Part shown: one piece after another, positions 1 through 8,651 of the stretch
How positions within the stretch are numbered: the stretch's first letter is position 1
Layout: each line of letters starts with the position of its first letter
Origin: Methylosinus sp. PW1
Lineage (GTDB): Bacteria; Pseudomonadota; Alphaproteobacteria; Rhizobiales; Beijerinckiaceae
Reading direction: 5' to 3'
Length of the DNA stretch: 64,000 nucleotides
Assembly (NCBI RefSeq): GCF_000745215.1
Contig: NZ_JQNK01000009.1
Span: 2,666,001-2,730,000 of the forward strand
Translations under genes and position numbers: made by a program
The notes under the pieces: model-generated
Databases searched by the model: none
Told to the model about the DNA's origin: nothing
Seen by the model: only the letters and a program-made list of their open reading frames with translations

Positions 1-3000
1 AATATGCGCGCGAGAATTGGACGAAGCCGGACGGCGCCTGGCTCGTCTGGACCGCGAATCCGCAGGAGCCGCGCAGGCAAGAGCCGCGCACGCTCTGCCA
101 TGTCTTCGCCGAGCGGCCGATCTATCGGCCCGAGGAGGCAGTGCATGTAAAGGGCTTCGTGCGCGCCTATCGCGATGGCGCTCTCGCCATTGCGAAAGCC
201 GGCGGAACGCTGGTCGTCTCCGGCCCCGGCAATCAGGAATGGCGCATTCCGGTGAAGCTCGACGCGGCGGGGAGCTTCTATCACAAATTCGATGCGCAGA
301 CGCCGGCGACCGGCGATTATTCGCTGCGCTTCGAGCCCGATGGCGCAAAGCCGAAGAAGAGCGAGACGAAAGGCGAAGACGCCGAGCCGAGCGAAAGCGC
401 AGAGGCCGAGGGCGAAGCGGCGCAGACCGCCTCCTGCGGACAGTTTCCGTTCAAGAAGGAGGCTTATCGGCTGCCGACATTCGAGGTGGCGCTGAATGCG
501 CCGCAGATCGTTCCGCTCGACGGCGAGTTCAATGTCGATCTCATCGCGCGCTATTTCGCCGGCGGTCTCGTTGCGGAACGGCCGGTGAAATGGCGCGCCG
601 TGCAATTTCCGCATGTTTTTCAGCCGCCGGGACGCGAAGGCTTTCTCTTCTCGAGCGATGCGCGCTTCTCCGGCGAAGGCAAGTTCAAATCCTCGCCAGT
701 GCTGGAGCGTGACGCGCGCACCGACGCCGGCGGCGCCTCGCGCATGACCTTCGATACGACGATAGAGCCGACCGCGCAGCCGCGCCGCTATTCGATCGAG
801 GCGACCGTCACCGGCGACGATGGAATAGAGGTGCGCAATGTGCAGAATGTCATCGCTGTTCCGCCTTTCGCGCTCGGCGTGAAGCTGCCGCGCTATGTCG
901 AGCGGCCCGGCGCGGTGACGCCGGAGTTTCTCGCGCTCGACGGCAAGGGCGAGGCGGTGGAAGGACTTCCCGTCACCATGCGCTTCATCAAGCGCAATTG
1001 GGCGTCGACGCTGCAGGCTTCCGATTTCGCGCAGGGCGCGGCGAAATATGTGACGCAGGTGATCGAGGATACGCTCCTCGAGCGCAAACTGACGAGCGCG
1101 AAAGAGGCGCAGAAAATCGAGCTGGAGGCGCGCGAGGCCGGCGTTTATGTCGTGCAGTTGGAAGCCTATGATCGCATCGGCCGCCGTCAGCAGGTGAGCG
1201 TCGATTTCTTCGTCGGCGGCAATACGCCCGTGACCTTCCAGCGTCCTCCGGCCTCCACCGCGACCATCACGACCGACAAGCAAGCCTATGCGCCGGGCGA
1301 GACGGCGACGCTCATCGTTCAATCGCCGTTCCAGAACGCCAAGGCGCTCGCTATCGTCGAGCAGCCCAATGGCGTGTTCGATTATCAGCTCATCGACATC
1401 GCCAATGGCTTCGGGCGCTACACGCTCGCGCTGCGCAAGGAGCAGACGCCGAAGCTCGCCGTGCATTTCCTCATCATGCGTGGACGCTTGAAGGACAGCG
1501 CGCCGGCGCCGGCCTCCAATATCGACCAGGGCAAGCCGGTGACGATCGCCGCGACCAAATGGATCGAGGTCACGCCGGTCAAGAATATCGTGACCGCGAA
1601 GCTCGATTATCCCGCGAAGGCGCGGCCGGGGCAGGAGGTGGAGGTCACGCTTCGTCTTTCCGATGATCTCGGCAAGCCGCTCGCGGGCGAAGCGACGTTC
1701 TGGATGGTGGATCAGGCGGTGCTGTCGCTCGCCAAGGAACGGCCGCTCGATCCGCTGCCGGATTTCATCGTCGAGCGTGAGACGAAGCTCGCCGCGCGCG
1801 ACACGCGCAATCTCGCCTTCGGGAAGATTCCGCTGGAGGAGATTCCCGGCGGCGACGCCGGCCTCGACGAATGGGGCGTGGAAACCAATGTCAGCGTGCG
1901 CAAGAATTTCACGCCCGTGCCGATCTATCTGCCGAGCGTGAAAGTGGGCGCCGACGGAATCGCCAAAATCAAGGTGAAGTTGCCCGACTCGCTCACCGTG
2001 TTCAAGCTGCGCGCCAAGGCGGCGAGCGGCGCCGATCGCTTCGGCTATGCGACGGGCGAGATGCTCATTCGTCAGGAGCTCGTCGCGCAGCCCGTGCTGC
2101 CGCGCTTTCTGCGGCCGGGCGATGCGCTCGATGTGTCCGTGCTCGCGCGGATCGTCGAAGGACCGGGAGGCGGCGGCAGAGCCTCGATCGCCGCGGAAGG
2201 GCTGACGCTGGCGAGCAATGCGTCGCAGGCTTTCAGCTGGATCGCGAACAAGCCCGCGCGCATAGACGTCCGCGCGAGCGTGCCGGAGCCGGCGCCCGGC
2301 AAGGAGAGCGTGAAGCTGAATTTTCGCGTGGAGCGCGACGCCGACCATGCGCGCGATGCGGTGGAGATCGACTTGCCGATCAGGCCCGATCGTCTGCCGG
2401 TGCGGCGCTATGAGATCGTCGAGATCGCGCCGGGCGAGAGCAAGGCCCTCGCGGCCGCGACAGACGCCGCGCGGCTCGGCTCCTTCCGCCGTGACGTGAC
2501 GATCGCCGGCGATCCCGCTCTGGTGCGGCTCGTCGCGGGATTGAACGCGCTCGTCGAATATCCTTACGGCTGCACCGAGCAGCGCCTCTCGCTGGCGCGC
2601 TCGGCGCTGGCGCTCAAAAATTTCACGCCGATTCTCTCGGCCGCGGGGCTCGAGAGTCGTCTTTCCAGCGATGTGCGCAACACGATCCGCGCGATCGATC
2701 AAGCAGTCGACGCCGATGGGCTCGTCGCCTTTTGGCCTCGCGCGCGCGGAAATGTGTCGCTCACCGCCTGGGCCTATTCCTTCCTCGTCGGCGCGGAGCG
2801 CGTGGGCGAGCCGATCGACAAGCCGCTCGCCGATCGTCTCGCCAATGTGCTGAAGCTGTCGCTGCGCTCGGATTATCCGCGCCTGCTCTCCGGCGAGGAA
2901 TTGCGCGAGCGCGTCGAGGCGCTGATCGCGCTCGCCGACGGCGGCAAGCTCGACGAGTCCTATGTCGCCGAGCTGTCGCGCCACGCCGATTTCATGGCGG

Positions 3001-4007
3001 GCGCCAGCGTGGCGGAGCTGACGCGCGCCGCCGCGCGCGCGCAATCTGGCGATCGGCGCATCATCGACTCCTTGCTCGATTCGCTGTGGAGCCGCGTGAA
3101 GATTCTCTCGCGCAATGGCGCGCAATATTACGCAGGCCAGGCGGCGGACGGCGGCAATCCGGTCATCCTCCCTTCCGAGACGCGCTCGCTGGCGGAGATG
3201 CTGCGCGCGGTCACGGTCGCTTCGCCGTCCGACCCGCGCGCGGGCCTGCTGCGCGATGCGCTGCTGCGATTGGGCGAGGGCGACGGCTGGGGCTCGACCA
3301 ACGCCACCGCCGCGGCGATCGACGCGTTGGCGGAAGTGTGGCGGCGTCCGCAATCGCCTCTGCAGATCGAGCTCTCGCAGGAGGGCGCGCCGCCGCGCCT
3401 GCTGACGCTCGACGCCAATAATCCCATCCTGCGCGAGAGCGGCGCGGCGCCTTCGGCGCTGACGATCGTCAATCGTGGAACGGCGCCGATCGTGGCGCTG
3501 GTCGAGACGCGCTACGAGCCGAAAGAGAGCGGCGCGAAGGCTCTGCCGGTGAGCGAAGGCTTCACGCTGACGCGCGACATTCTGCGCGTCGGCAAGGCGG
3601 ATGCGCCTTTGGAAAAAATCGCGGCGGAGAATGGCGTCGTTAAGCTCGCCATCGGCGATGTGATCGAGGAGACGGCGGAGCTCGTCAATCCGCAGGATCG
3701 CACCCATGTCGCGATCTCGTTGCCGCTGCCGGCGGGCTTCGAGCCTTTGAACCCCAATCTCGCGACGGCCCCCGCGGAGGCGCAGCCGTCGATCGCGCTG
3801 ACTTTGGCGCCGACCAGCGTCTCCTTCGGCGACGATCGTGTGTTCTATGCTTACGACCAGCTGCCGAAGGGAACTTATCGCTTCGCCTTTCGCGCAAAGG
3901 CGCAGACGGCGGGCGCCTTCACCGAGCCGCCGGGCGTCGTCGAGACGATGTATAAGAAGGGCCTGCAAGCGCAGAGCGCCGGCAAGCGCGTGGAAATCGC
4001 GAAGTGA
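1..4007 (+). CDS. Alpha-2-macroglobulin family protein (5' end outside the window)
   Basis: Large periplasmic protease-trapping protein of the bacterial alpha-2-macroglobulin (YfhM-like) family. The frame is open from base 3, so the gene starts upstream; the GTG at 141 is internal, because the residues before it (FAERPIYRPEEAVHVKGF) are a normal macroglobulin MG2-type motif. The thioester motif CTEQ sits at 2571-2582 within EYPYGCTEQRLS, so this is a thioester-bearing type rather than the variants that have lost it. It is followed by the alpha-helical thioester domain and a C-terminal receptor-binding-like region. The stop overlaps the start of pbpC by 4 bases (GTGA). This A2M/PBP1C pairing is widely conserved and suggests that trapping of invading proteases is coupled to cell-wall repair. 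Confidence 0.93.
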   Translation, partial: YARENWTKPDGAWLVWTANPQEPRRQEPRTLCHVFAERPIYRPEEAVHVKGFVRAYRDGALAIAKAGGTLVVSGPGNQEWRIPVKLDAAGSFYHKFDAQTPATGDYSLRFEPDGAKPKKSETKGEDAEPSESAEAEGEAAQTASCGQFPFKKEAYRLPTFEVALNAPQIVPLDGEFNVDLIARYFAGGLVAERPVKWRAVQFPHVFQPPGREGFLFSSDARFSGEGKFKSSPVLERDARTDAGGASRMTFDTTIEPTAQPRRYSIEATVTGDDGIEVRNVQNVIAVPPFALGVKLPRYVERPGAVTPEFLALDGKGEAVEGLPVTMRFIKRNWASTLQASDFAQGAAKYVTQVIEDTLLERKLTSAKEAQKIELEAREAGVYVVQLEAYDRIGRRQQVSVDFFVGGNTPVTFQRPPASTATITTDKQAYAPGETATLIVQSPFQNAKALAIVEQPNGVFDYQLIDIANGFGRYTLALRKEQTPKLAVHFLIMRGRLKDSAPAPASNIDQGKPVTIAATKWIEVTPVKNIVTAKLDYPAKARPGQEVEVTLRLSDDLGKPLAGEATFWMVDQAVLSLAKERPLDPLPDFIVERETKLAARDTRNLAFGKIPLEEIPGGDAGLDEWGVETNVSVRKNFTPVPIYLPSVKVGADGIAKIKVKLPDSLTVFKLRAKAASGADRFGYATGEMLIRQELVAQPVLPRFLRPGDALDVSVLARIVEGPGGGGRASIAAEGLTLASNASQAFSWIANKPARIDVRASVPEPAPGKESVKLNFRVERDADHARDAVEIDLPIRPDRLPVRRYEIVEIAPGESKALAAATDAARLGSFRRDVTIAGDPALVRLVAGLNALVEYPYGCTEQRLSLARSALALKNFTPILSAAGLESRLSSDVRNTIRAIDQAVDADGLVAFWPRARGNVSLTAWAYSFLVGAERVGEPIDKPLADRLANVLKLSLRSDYPRLLSGEELRERVEALIALADGGKLDESYVAELSRHADFMAGASVAELTRAAARAQSGDRRIIDSLLDSLWSRVKILSRNGAQYYAGQAADGGNPVILPSETRSLAEMLRAVTVASPSDPRAGLLRDALLRLGEGDGWGSTNATAAAIDALAEVWRRPQSPLQIELSQEGAPPRLLTLDANNPILRESGAAPSALTIVNRGTAPIVALVETRYEPKESGAKALPVSEGFTLTRDILRVGKADAPLEKIAAENGVVKLAIGDVIEETAELVNPQDRTHVAISLPLPAGFEPLNPNLATAPAEAQPSIALTLAPTSVSFGDDRVFYAYDQLPKGTYRFAFRAKAQTAGAFTEPPGVVETMYKKGLQAQSAGKRVEIAK

Positions 4008-6346
4008 AGAAGCTTCGCGGATTCCTTCTCCCGCTCGCGGAAGAAGGTGGCGAACGCAGTGAGCCGGACGAGGGCTTTCGCGGCCACCCGGACCCTCATC
4101 CGTCGCGCATTCGCGCGACACCTTCTCCCACGAGTGGGAGAAGGAGGAGGCCCGCGCTCTTGTCGCTATTCTTTATCATCGCGCTTCTTCCGACCGCCCT
4201 CCTCGCCCATGCCGCCCTTTCCCGCGCGCAGCTCGTCGCGCCGCGGCCGACGCCTATGGTCTATGATCGTAACGGCGCTTTTCTCACGCAGATCGGCGCG
4301 CGCGACGCGGCGCGGATCGACTATGGCTATTGGCCGTTGCGCGAAATTCCGCCGCGGGTCGCGCTCGCGACGCTCGCGCTCGAGGATCGGCGCTTCGCCT
4401 CGCACATGGGCGTCGATGCGCGCGCTCTGCTGCGCGCGGCGTGGCGCAATCTCGTCGGACGCAAGCGCCGCGAGGGCGCCTCCACCATCGCCATGCAAGT
4501 CGCGCGCATGCAAAATCCAGCGCCGCGCAGCTTTGCGGCCAAGATCACGGAGGCGGCGACGGGGATCGCGCTCGTCGCGCGCCATGGTCGTCAGGCGGTG
4601 CTCGCGCATTATCTGCGGCTCGCGCCCTATGGCAATGGCAGCCATGGAATCGCCCATGCCGCGCGTTTTTATTTCGACAAGCCGGTCGCGGATCTCTCGC
4701 TCGCGGAGATCGCTCTGCTCGCCGCCATTCCGCAATCGCCCGGCCGCATGAATCTCTTTCGTGAGAGCGGGCTCGTCCTCGCGCGGGCGCGCGCCGCTCG
4801 CGCGCTCGCCTATCTGTCGCGCGAGGCGCTCGTCGAGCCCGCGCAGATCGCGCTCGCGACACAGCAGCTCGCGAGCTTGCGTCCCGTCGGCGCGGCGCGG
4901 AGGCCGGATGCGCTGCATCTCTCGCTGCGCTATGAGGCGCTGGCGCGCGAAGGCCTCATAGCGCCCGCCTCGCCGCATGATCCGCGCATCGGCGCGACCA
5001 TCGATCTCTCATTGCAGGACAAGCTCGCGCATCTTGCGCGGCGTTATCTCTCGCTCTGGCGCACCGCCGGCGCGCGGCAAGTCGCGCTGATGGTGGTGGA
5101 GCGCGGCGCGGGCGCCGTGCTCGCGGATATAGGCTCCTCCGATTATCGCGACTGGCGCGACGGCGCCATCGATTTCACCCGCGCGCTGCGCTCGCCGGGC
5201 TCGACGCTGAAGCCTTTCGTCTATGCGCTCGCATTCGAGCGCGGCGTTCTGGAGCCCACCGATCTCCTCGCCGATGTTCCAGAGGGCGCATCCGGCGTCA
5301 ACAACGCCGATGGCGCGTTTCTCGGGCCGATGCTGCCGCGCCAGGCGCTCGCCAATTCGCGCAATGTGCCGGCGACCAATCTCATGCGCCGCGTCGGGCT
5401 CGAGGCGAATTTTCAATTTCTGCACGATCTCGGCCTGCATGATCTCGAGGCCCCGGCGGAATCCTTCGGCCTCGCCATGGCGATCGGCGCGCTGCCGACC
5501 AGGCTCGAGCATCTGATGCGCGCCTATGGCGCGCTTGCCGAAGATGGCGTGCTCTCCGATCTCCTCTTTGCGAAAGAGCAGCGACGGCGCCGCTCCATTC
5601 GCGTGATGTCGAGCGACACGGCGCGGCTCGTCACCTCCATGCTGGCCGATCCGCTCGCGCGCCTGCCGAGCTTTCCGCGCTATGGGCCGCTCGAATATCC
5701 TTTCGCCGTCGCGGTGAAGACCGGCACCTCGCAGGCCTATCGCGACGCCTGGACCATCGCCTATTCGCGCAAGGCCATTGTCGGCGTGTGGATCGGCCGC
5801 GGCGACGCCGGCGCGATGAATCGGCTGAGCGGCGCCGCATCCAGCGCGCGGCTCGCGCATGCGGCGCTGACGCTCATTCATGGCGCGAAGGCGGGGGAGA
5901 TCGAGGCGGAATCCTTTCCGCCGCCGCAGGGCCGCGTTCCAGTGGAAATGTGTCTCGCCGGCGGGCGCAGCGACGGACGCTGCGGGGAGACGCTGGTCGA
6001 ATGGGTGAGGCCGCAAATGGCGCCGCCCGCGCGCAGCGCGATGGACGTCGCCGTGCGGCCGGCTCCGCCCGACGAGACTGTCGAGCTCGCCATCACGACG
6101 CCCGAGCATAAGACGCATGTCTGGCGCAATCCAGAGCTGCCGCCGGAGCTCAATCGTCTCGCCTTGCGCGCATCGGCGCCGGGCTCTGTGGAGCAGATAC
6201 TCTGGATGGTGGACGGGCGGCCGTTTCGGCTCGCCGACGCCAATGAGCCCGTCTATTGGCCGATGCTGCCTGGAACGCATCGCATTCAAGCGCGCCTGCC
6301 GCTGCGGCCCGGAGCCTCCCGCATCGTGGAAGTGACGATCGAATGA
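4004..6346 (+). CDS. pbpC: Penicillin-binding protein 1C, bifunctional peptidoglycan synthase
   Basis: Inner-membrane class A PBP. Counting from the GTG at 4004, the glycosyltransferase domain carries Glu127 in LEDRRFASH and the motif GASTIAMQ. The transpeptidase domain carries STLK (Ser400-Lys403), SRN (from Ser452) and KTG (from Lys572). The C-terminal 90 residues match the PBP1C-specific C-terminal domain. Length is 780 aa, against about 770 in E. coli. The start is uncertain: residues 8-47 are encoded by a palindromic repeat (4024-4144). A TTG at 4160, with AGGAGG at 4145-4150 nine bases upstream, would start directly at the signal-anchor helix and give about 728 aa. It overlaps the A2M gene by 4 bases. 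Confidence 0.95.
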   Translation: MKKLRGFLLPLAEEGGERSEPDEGFRGHPDPHPSRIRATPSPTSGRRRRPALLSLFFIIALLPTALLAHAALSRAQLVAPRPTPMVYDRNGAFLTQIGARDAARIDYGYWPLREIPPRVALATLALEDRRFASHMGVDARALLRAAWRNLVGRKRREGASTIAMQVARMQNPAPRSFAAKITEAATGIALVARHGRQAVLAHYLRLAPYGNGSHGIAHAARFYFDKPVADLSLAEIALLAAIPQSPGRMNLFRESGLVLARARAARALAYLSREALVEPAQIALATQQLASLRPVGAARRPDALHLSLRYEALAREGLIAPASPHDPRIGATIDLSLQDKLAHLARRYLSLWRTAGARQVALMVVERGAGAVLADIGSSDYRDWRDGAIDFTRALRSPGSTLKPFVYALAFERGVLEPTDLLADVPEGASGVNNADGAFLGPMLPRQALANSRNVPATNLMRRVGLEANFQFLHDLGLHDLEAPAESFGLAMAIGALPTRLEHLMRAYGALAEDGVLSDLLFAKEQRRRRSIRVMSSDTARLVTSMLADPLARLPSFPRYGPLEYPFAVAVKTGTSQAYRDAWTIAYSRKAIVGVWIGRGDAGAMNRLSGAASSARLAHAALTLIHGAKAGEIEAESFPPPQGRVPVEMCLAGGRSDGRCGETLVEWVRPQMAPPARSAMDVAVRPAPPDETVELAITTPEHKTHVWRNPELPPELNRLALRASAPGSVEQILWMVDGRPFRLADANEPVYWPMLPGTHRIQARLPLRPGASRIVEVTIE
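4024..4144. repeat. Dispersed palindromic repeat element inside the 5' end of pbpC
   Basis: Three adjacent inverted repeats occur here. The first, 4024-4047, is imperfect. The second is GTCGCGC/GCGCGAC at 4102-4108 and 4113-4119. The third is a perfect pair of 11-base arms, CCTTCTCCCAC/GTGGGAGAAGG, at 4121-4131 and 4134-4144. This architecture (a CCTTCTCCC...GGGAGAAGG palindrome next to CCTCATCC) is that of intergenic repeats scattered through many alphaproteobacterial genomes. It lies in frame with pbpC and would encode a Pro/Arg/Glu-rich stretch unlike any PBP N-terminus. Confidence 0.75.
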
Positions 6347-6365
6347 GCGAGGCGCCTCGCTTTTT
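6347..6365 (+). terminator. Intrinsic terminator of the A2M-pbpC operon
   Basis: The self-complementary GCGAGGCGCCTCGC (6347-6360) starts directly after the pbpC stop codon and is followed by TTTTT (6361-6365). Confidence 0.8.
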
Positions 6366-6467
6366 CGATAATGGCGCGAGGATCGCGATCAGGAGATATT
6401 TCCGGCGATCCTCGATCTGCGCAGCGTGCTCGTCGAGTGCCATTGGCGCATGATCGCGGATAGGGCG

Positions 6468-7529
6468 TCACGCGCGCAGCGGCAGATGCGACATTCGCAA
6501 GAAGGCGGAGACGAGCTTCACCATCAGGCCGACGAAGCCGGAGCCGCCATAAAAGCCGGTCTTGTTGAGCTGCACATAGACATAGGCCGGCCGGTCGGAG
6601 CGATTGGTCAATTCGCAAACCAGGAAGCCTTCGCGCGCGCGCATCGATTCGAATAAAATGCCCGTCGCCTCGGCGAACTCGCGCAGGCGCGTGCGCACAG
6701 GCTTGGTCGCGAAGGCGATCGGCGCATCGTCGCTCGCCTTCGCGTCGTCAGGATGGCGCAGGCTCGTCGGGCGCAGCTTGGAGTCGATATTCTCTGTTGC
6801 TGCGATGACATTGCCGAGCGCGAAGTCTCGGCTGTCGCCGGGCGCGAGGCGCTCACACCACACCATCGTGCGGCCGGAAAGGCAGAGAATCGCCTGCCGT
6901 TCCGCGTCGTCCGTCTCTTCCGCGCGATAGACATAGGGCGCGCGCGCCCAGCTCATCGTGGCGGCGTCGCAGGGCGTCGAGCGTATCGCCACCTCGGCCG
7001 AGGAGCAGAGATAGGCGGGCTGCAGAAACTTCAGCGGCGGCGCGCCGTCGCGCGCGAGCTCGGAGAGATCGATCTTCTCGACGACATTGCCATCGCCGGC
7101 GGAAAGGAGAATTTGCCGCTGATCGGCGAGGGTGGTGACGCGGTTGAGCCGCACGTCGCCGCCGCCGCAAAAGATTTGTAAAAATGCGCTGCCCTCATTG
7201 GCGAAAAAGGAGCGCGGCAGAATCTCGTGCGGGCTCTGGCGTGGAATGGTCTTCACGCCCGGCCAGCGGCAGACGGAGCGATTGGGACGATCGAAGAAGG
7301 AGGTGTTCGGCCCCAGCGTGACGACGATGCCTTCCTGTCCTTCCAGCAAACGAAAATCGCTCTCGCCTTCGACGAGGACGGGACGATCGCGGCTGAAGAA
7401 AGGATTGCGCGCGATGGTGCGCAGGCCGAGATCGAGGAAAAATGTCGGCGATAGATACATGCGTGAAATCCCCTCGGCGGAGCGCCGCCGGATCGGGTCC
7501 AGCGCGAGCGTTGCGTCAGAAGAAAGCAT
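6468..7529 (-). CDS. Hypothetical protein of unknown function, about 350 aa
   Basis: I do not recognise a family with confidence. There is no clear signal peptide or membrane span, and the predicted protein is rich in beta-strand-like segments. Two candidate starts exist: the ATG at 7529, and an ATG at 7460 beginning MYLSPTFFLDLGL, which looks more like a natural N-terminus. The C-terminal tail (GFYGGSGFVGLMVKLVSAF) is hydrophobic and could associate with a membrane. Loose resemblance to the AIM24/TNF-like fold (LAPGDSRDFALGNVIAAT) is speculative. It is convergent with pbpC and separated from the attH-like gene by about 60 bases. Confidence 0.7.
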   Translation of the reverse strand: MLSSDATLALDPIRRRSAEGISRMYLSPTFFLDLGLRTIARNPFFSRDRPVLVEGESDFRLLEGQEGIVVTLGPNTSFFDRPNRSVCRWPGVKTIPRQSPHEILPRSFFANEGSAFLQIFCGGGDVRLNRVTTLADQRQILLSAGDGNVVEKIDLSELARDGAPPLKFLQPAYLCSSAEVAIRSTPCDAATMSWARAPYVYRAEETDDAERQAILCLSGRTMVWCERLAPGDSRDFALGNVIAATENIDSKLRPTSLRHPDDAKASDDAPIAFATKPVRTRLREFAEATGILFESMRAREGFLVCELTNRSDRPAYVYVQLNKTGFYGGSGFVGLMVKLVSAFLRMSHLPLRA

Positions 7530-7592
7530 CCCAGTATGGATAGAGCCGATGACATTCGGATCAAGCTTTGGCGCCGAAACGAGTCCGAAGCG

Positions 7593-8651
7593 TCAGTATC
7601 CCGTCATCTCGAGATAGCCGACTCCGCTCTGCGCGCCGGCGAAGGTGATCGGCCCTTCGAAATATCCGACGCCGACGCCCATGAAGCTCTGCGAATTGAG
7701 GGGCTTCGTCTCTATGTCGAGATGCAGGCTCGCCACGCGCAGGCGCCAGCGCAGCGGCAGCAGGCGGCCGGCGACGAGGCCCTGCTCCAGCGGCTCGAGG
7801 AAAATATCGTCACGCGTGAGCGCGCGCGTCGCGCCATCGGCCGTGATGAAGCTTCCCGAGACGAAGGGAAGCGTCTTGTCGCTGCGCAGACGAAAGAGCA
7901 TCAGCTCGCCGCCGCCGTCGAGATGCAGCGAGAACCAGTCCCAGCCTTTCTGATCCGCTGCGAGCGGGCGGCTGCTCCATTCGTGATCCATCCAGGCGCG
8001 GCCCTTCACCTTGCGCTCGGCGCCGTCTATGGCGAGCGCGCCTTCGACGGTGAAGAAGGGCTGGCTGTAATAATATGAAGCCTGTCCGCTCTCCGATTTG
8101 CGGCTGAAGCCCGCTTCGCCATGCAGAGCGAGCGGCTTTTCGGCGGTGAGCGCGAGCGTGTAGCGAAAGCGCGGCGCGATGGCGGAGATTGTTCCGCCGG
8201 AGAGATTGGGCTCCCGCGCGGAAAAGGACCAATTGTCGATAAAGGCGCGGAATGGCGCCGCTTCGACGCTCGCCTGTCCGACGCCGCCGCGCGCGCGCGT
8301 TTCGGCGAAGAGATGCAGCGCATCCGTGGTCACGGCGGCGTGCGCGACGAAAGCTTGCGGACTGTCCCAGCCTTCGCCGTCATGCGGTGCGCGCGCGTGC
8401 CGGAACAAGGTCCATTGCGCGCCATAGGCTTTGCCGCTCTCATCCGTCAGATTGGCGGTGAGATACCACCATTCGATGCGAAACGCGGGATGCGCGCCAT
8501 GATCGCGCGGAAAGACGAGCGTATGGCCCTTTTGCGGCTCGGCGAAGCCCTGCGCGTCGTCGCCGAGGCCTGCGAAGCCGGCGGCGCGCGCCGGCGCAGT
8601 GGCGCAGAGCGACAGCGCGAGGAAAAGGGCGCGCAGCGCTTCAGCGTTCAT
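7593..8651 (-). CDS. AttH/CrtC-type lipocalin-like exported protein
   Basis: Secreted protein of the AttH family (two lipocalin-like domains, related to hydroxyneurosporene hydratase CrtC). It begins MNAEALRALFLALSLCATAPARA, a signal peptide, followed by the hallmark FPRDHGAHPAFRIEWWYLT; a long central beta-rich region has DHEWSSR. Length is 352 aa. The start at 8651 is chosen because the frame upstream of it encodes only Arg/Ser/Pro-rich sequence overlapping the permease gene. It overlaps the permease 3' end by 11 bases, so it is translationally linked to the exporter. By analogy with attEFGH-type operons, it probably binds a hydrophobic ligand handled by the ABC exporter; the ligand is unknown. 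Confidence 0.87.
   Translation of the reverse strand: MNAEALRALFLALSLCATAPARAAGFAGLGDDAQGFAEPQKGHTLVFPRDHGAHPAFRIEWWYLTANLTDESGKAYGAQWTLFRHARAPHDGEGWDSPQAFVAHAAVTTDALHLFAETRARGGVGQASVEAAPFRAFIDNWSFSAREPNLSGGTISAIAPRFRYTLALTAEKPLALHGEAGFSRKSESGQASYYYSQPFFTVEGALAIDGAERKVKGRAWMDHEWSSRPLAADQKGWDWFSLHLDGGGELMLFRLRSDKTLPFVSGSFITADGATRALTRDDIFLEPLEQGLVAGRLLPLRWRLRVASLHLDIETKPLNSQSFMGVGVGYFEGPITFAGAQSGVGYLEMTGY

Noticed and set aside
141..4007. GTG at 141 as the true start of the alpha-2-macroglobulin gene
   Set aside because: The frame is open to the window edge and encodes family-typical residues before 141.
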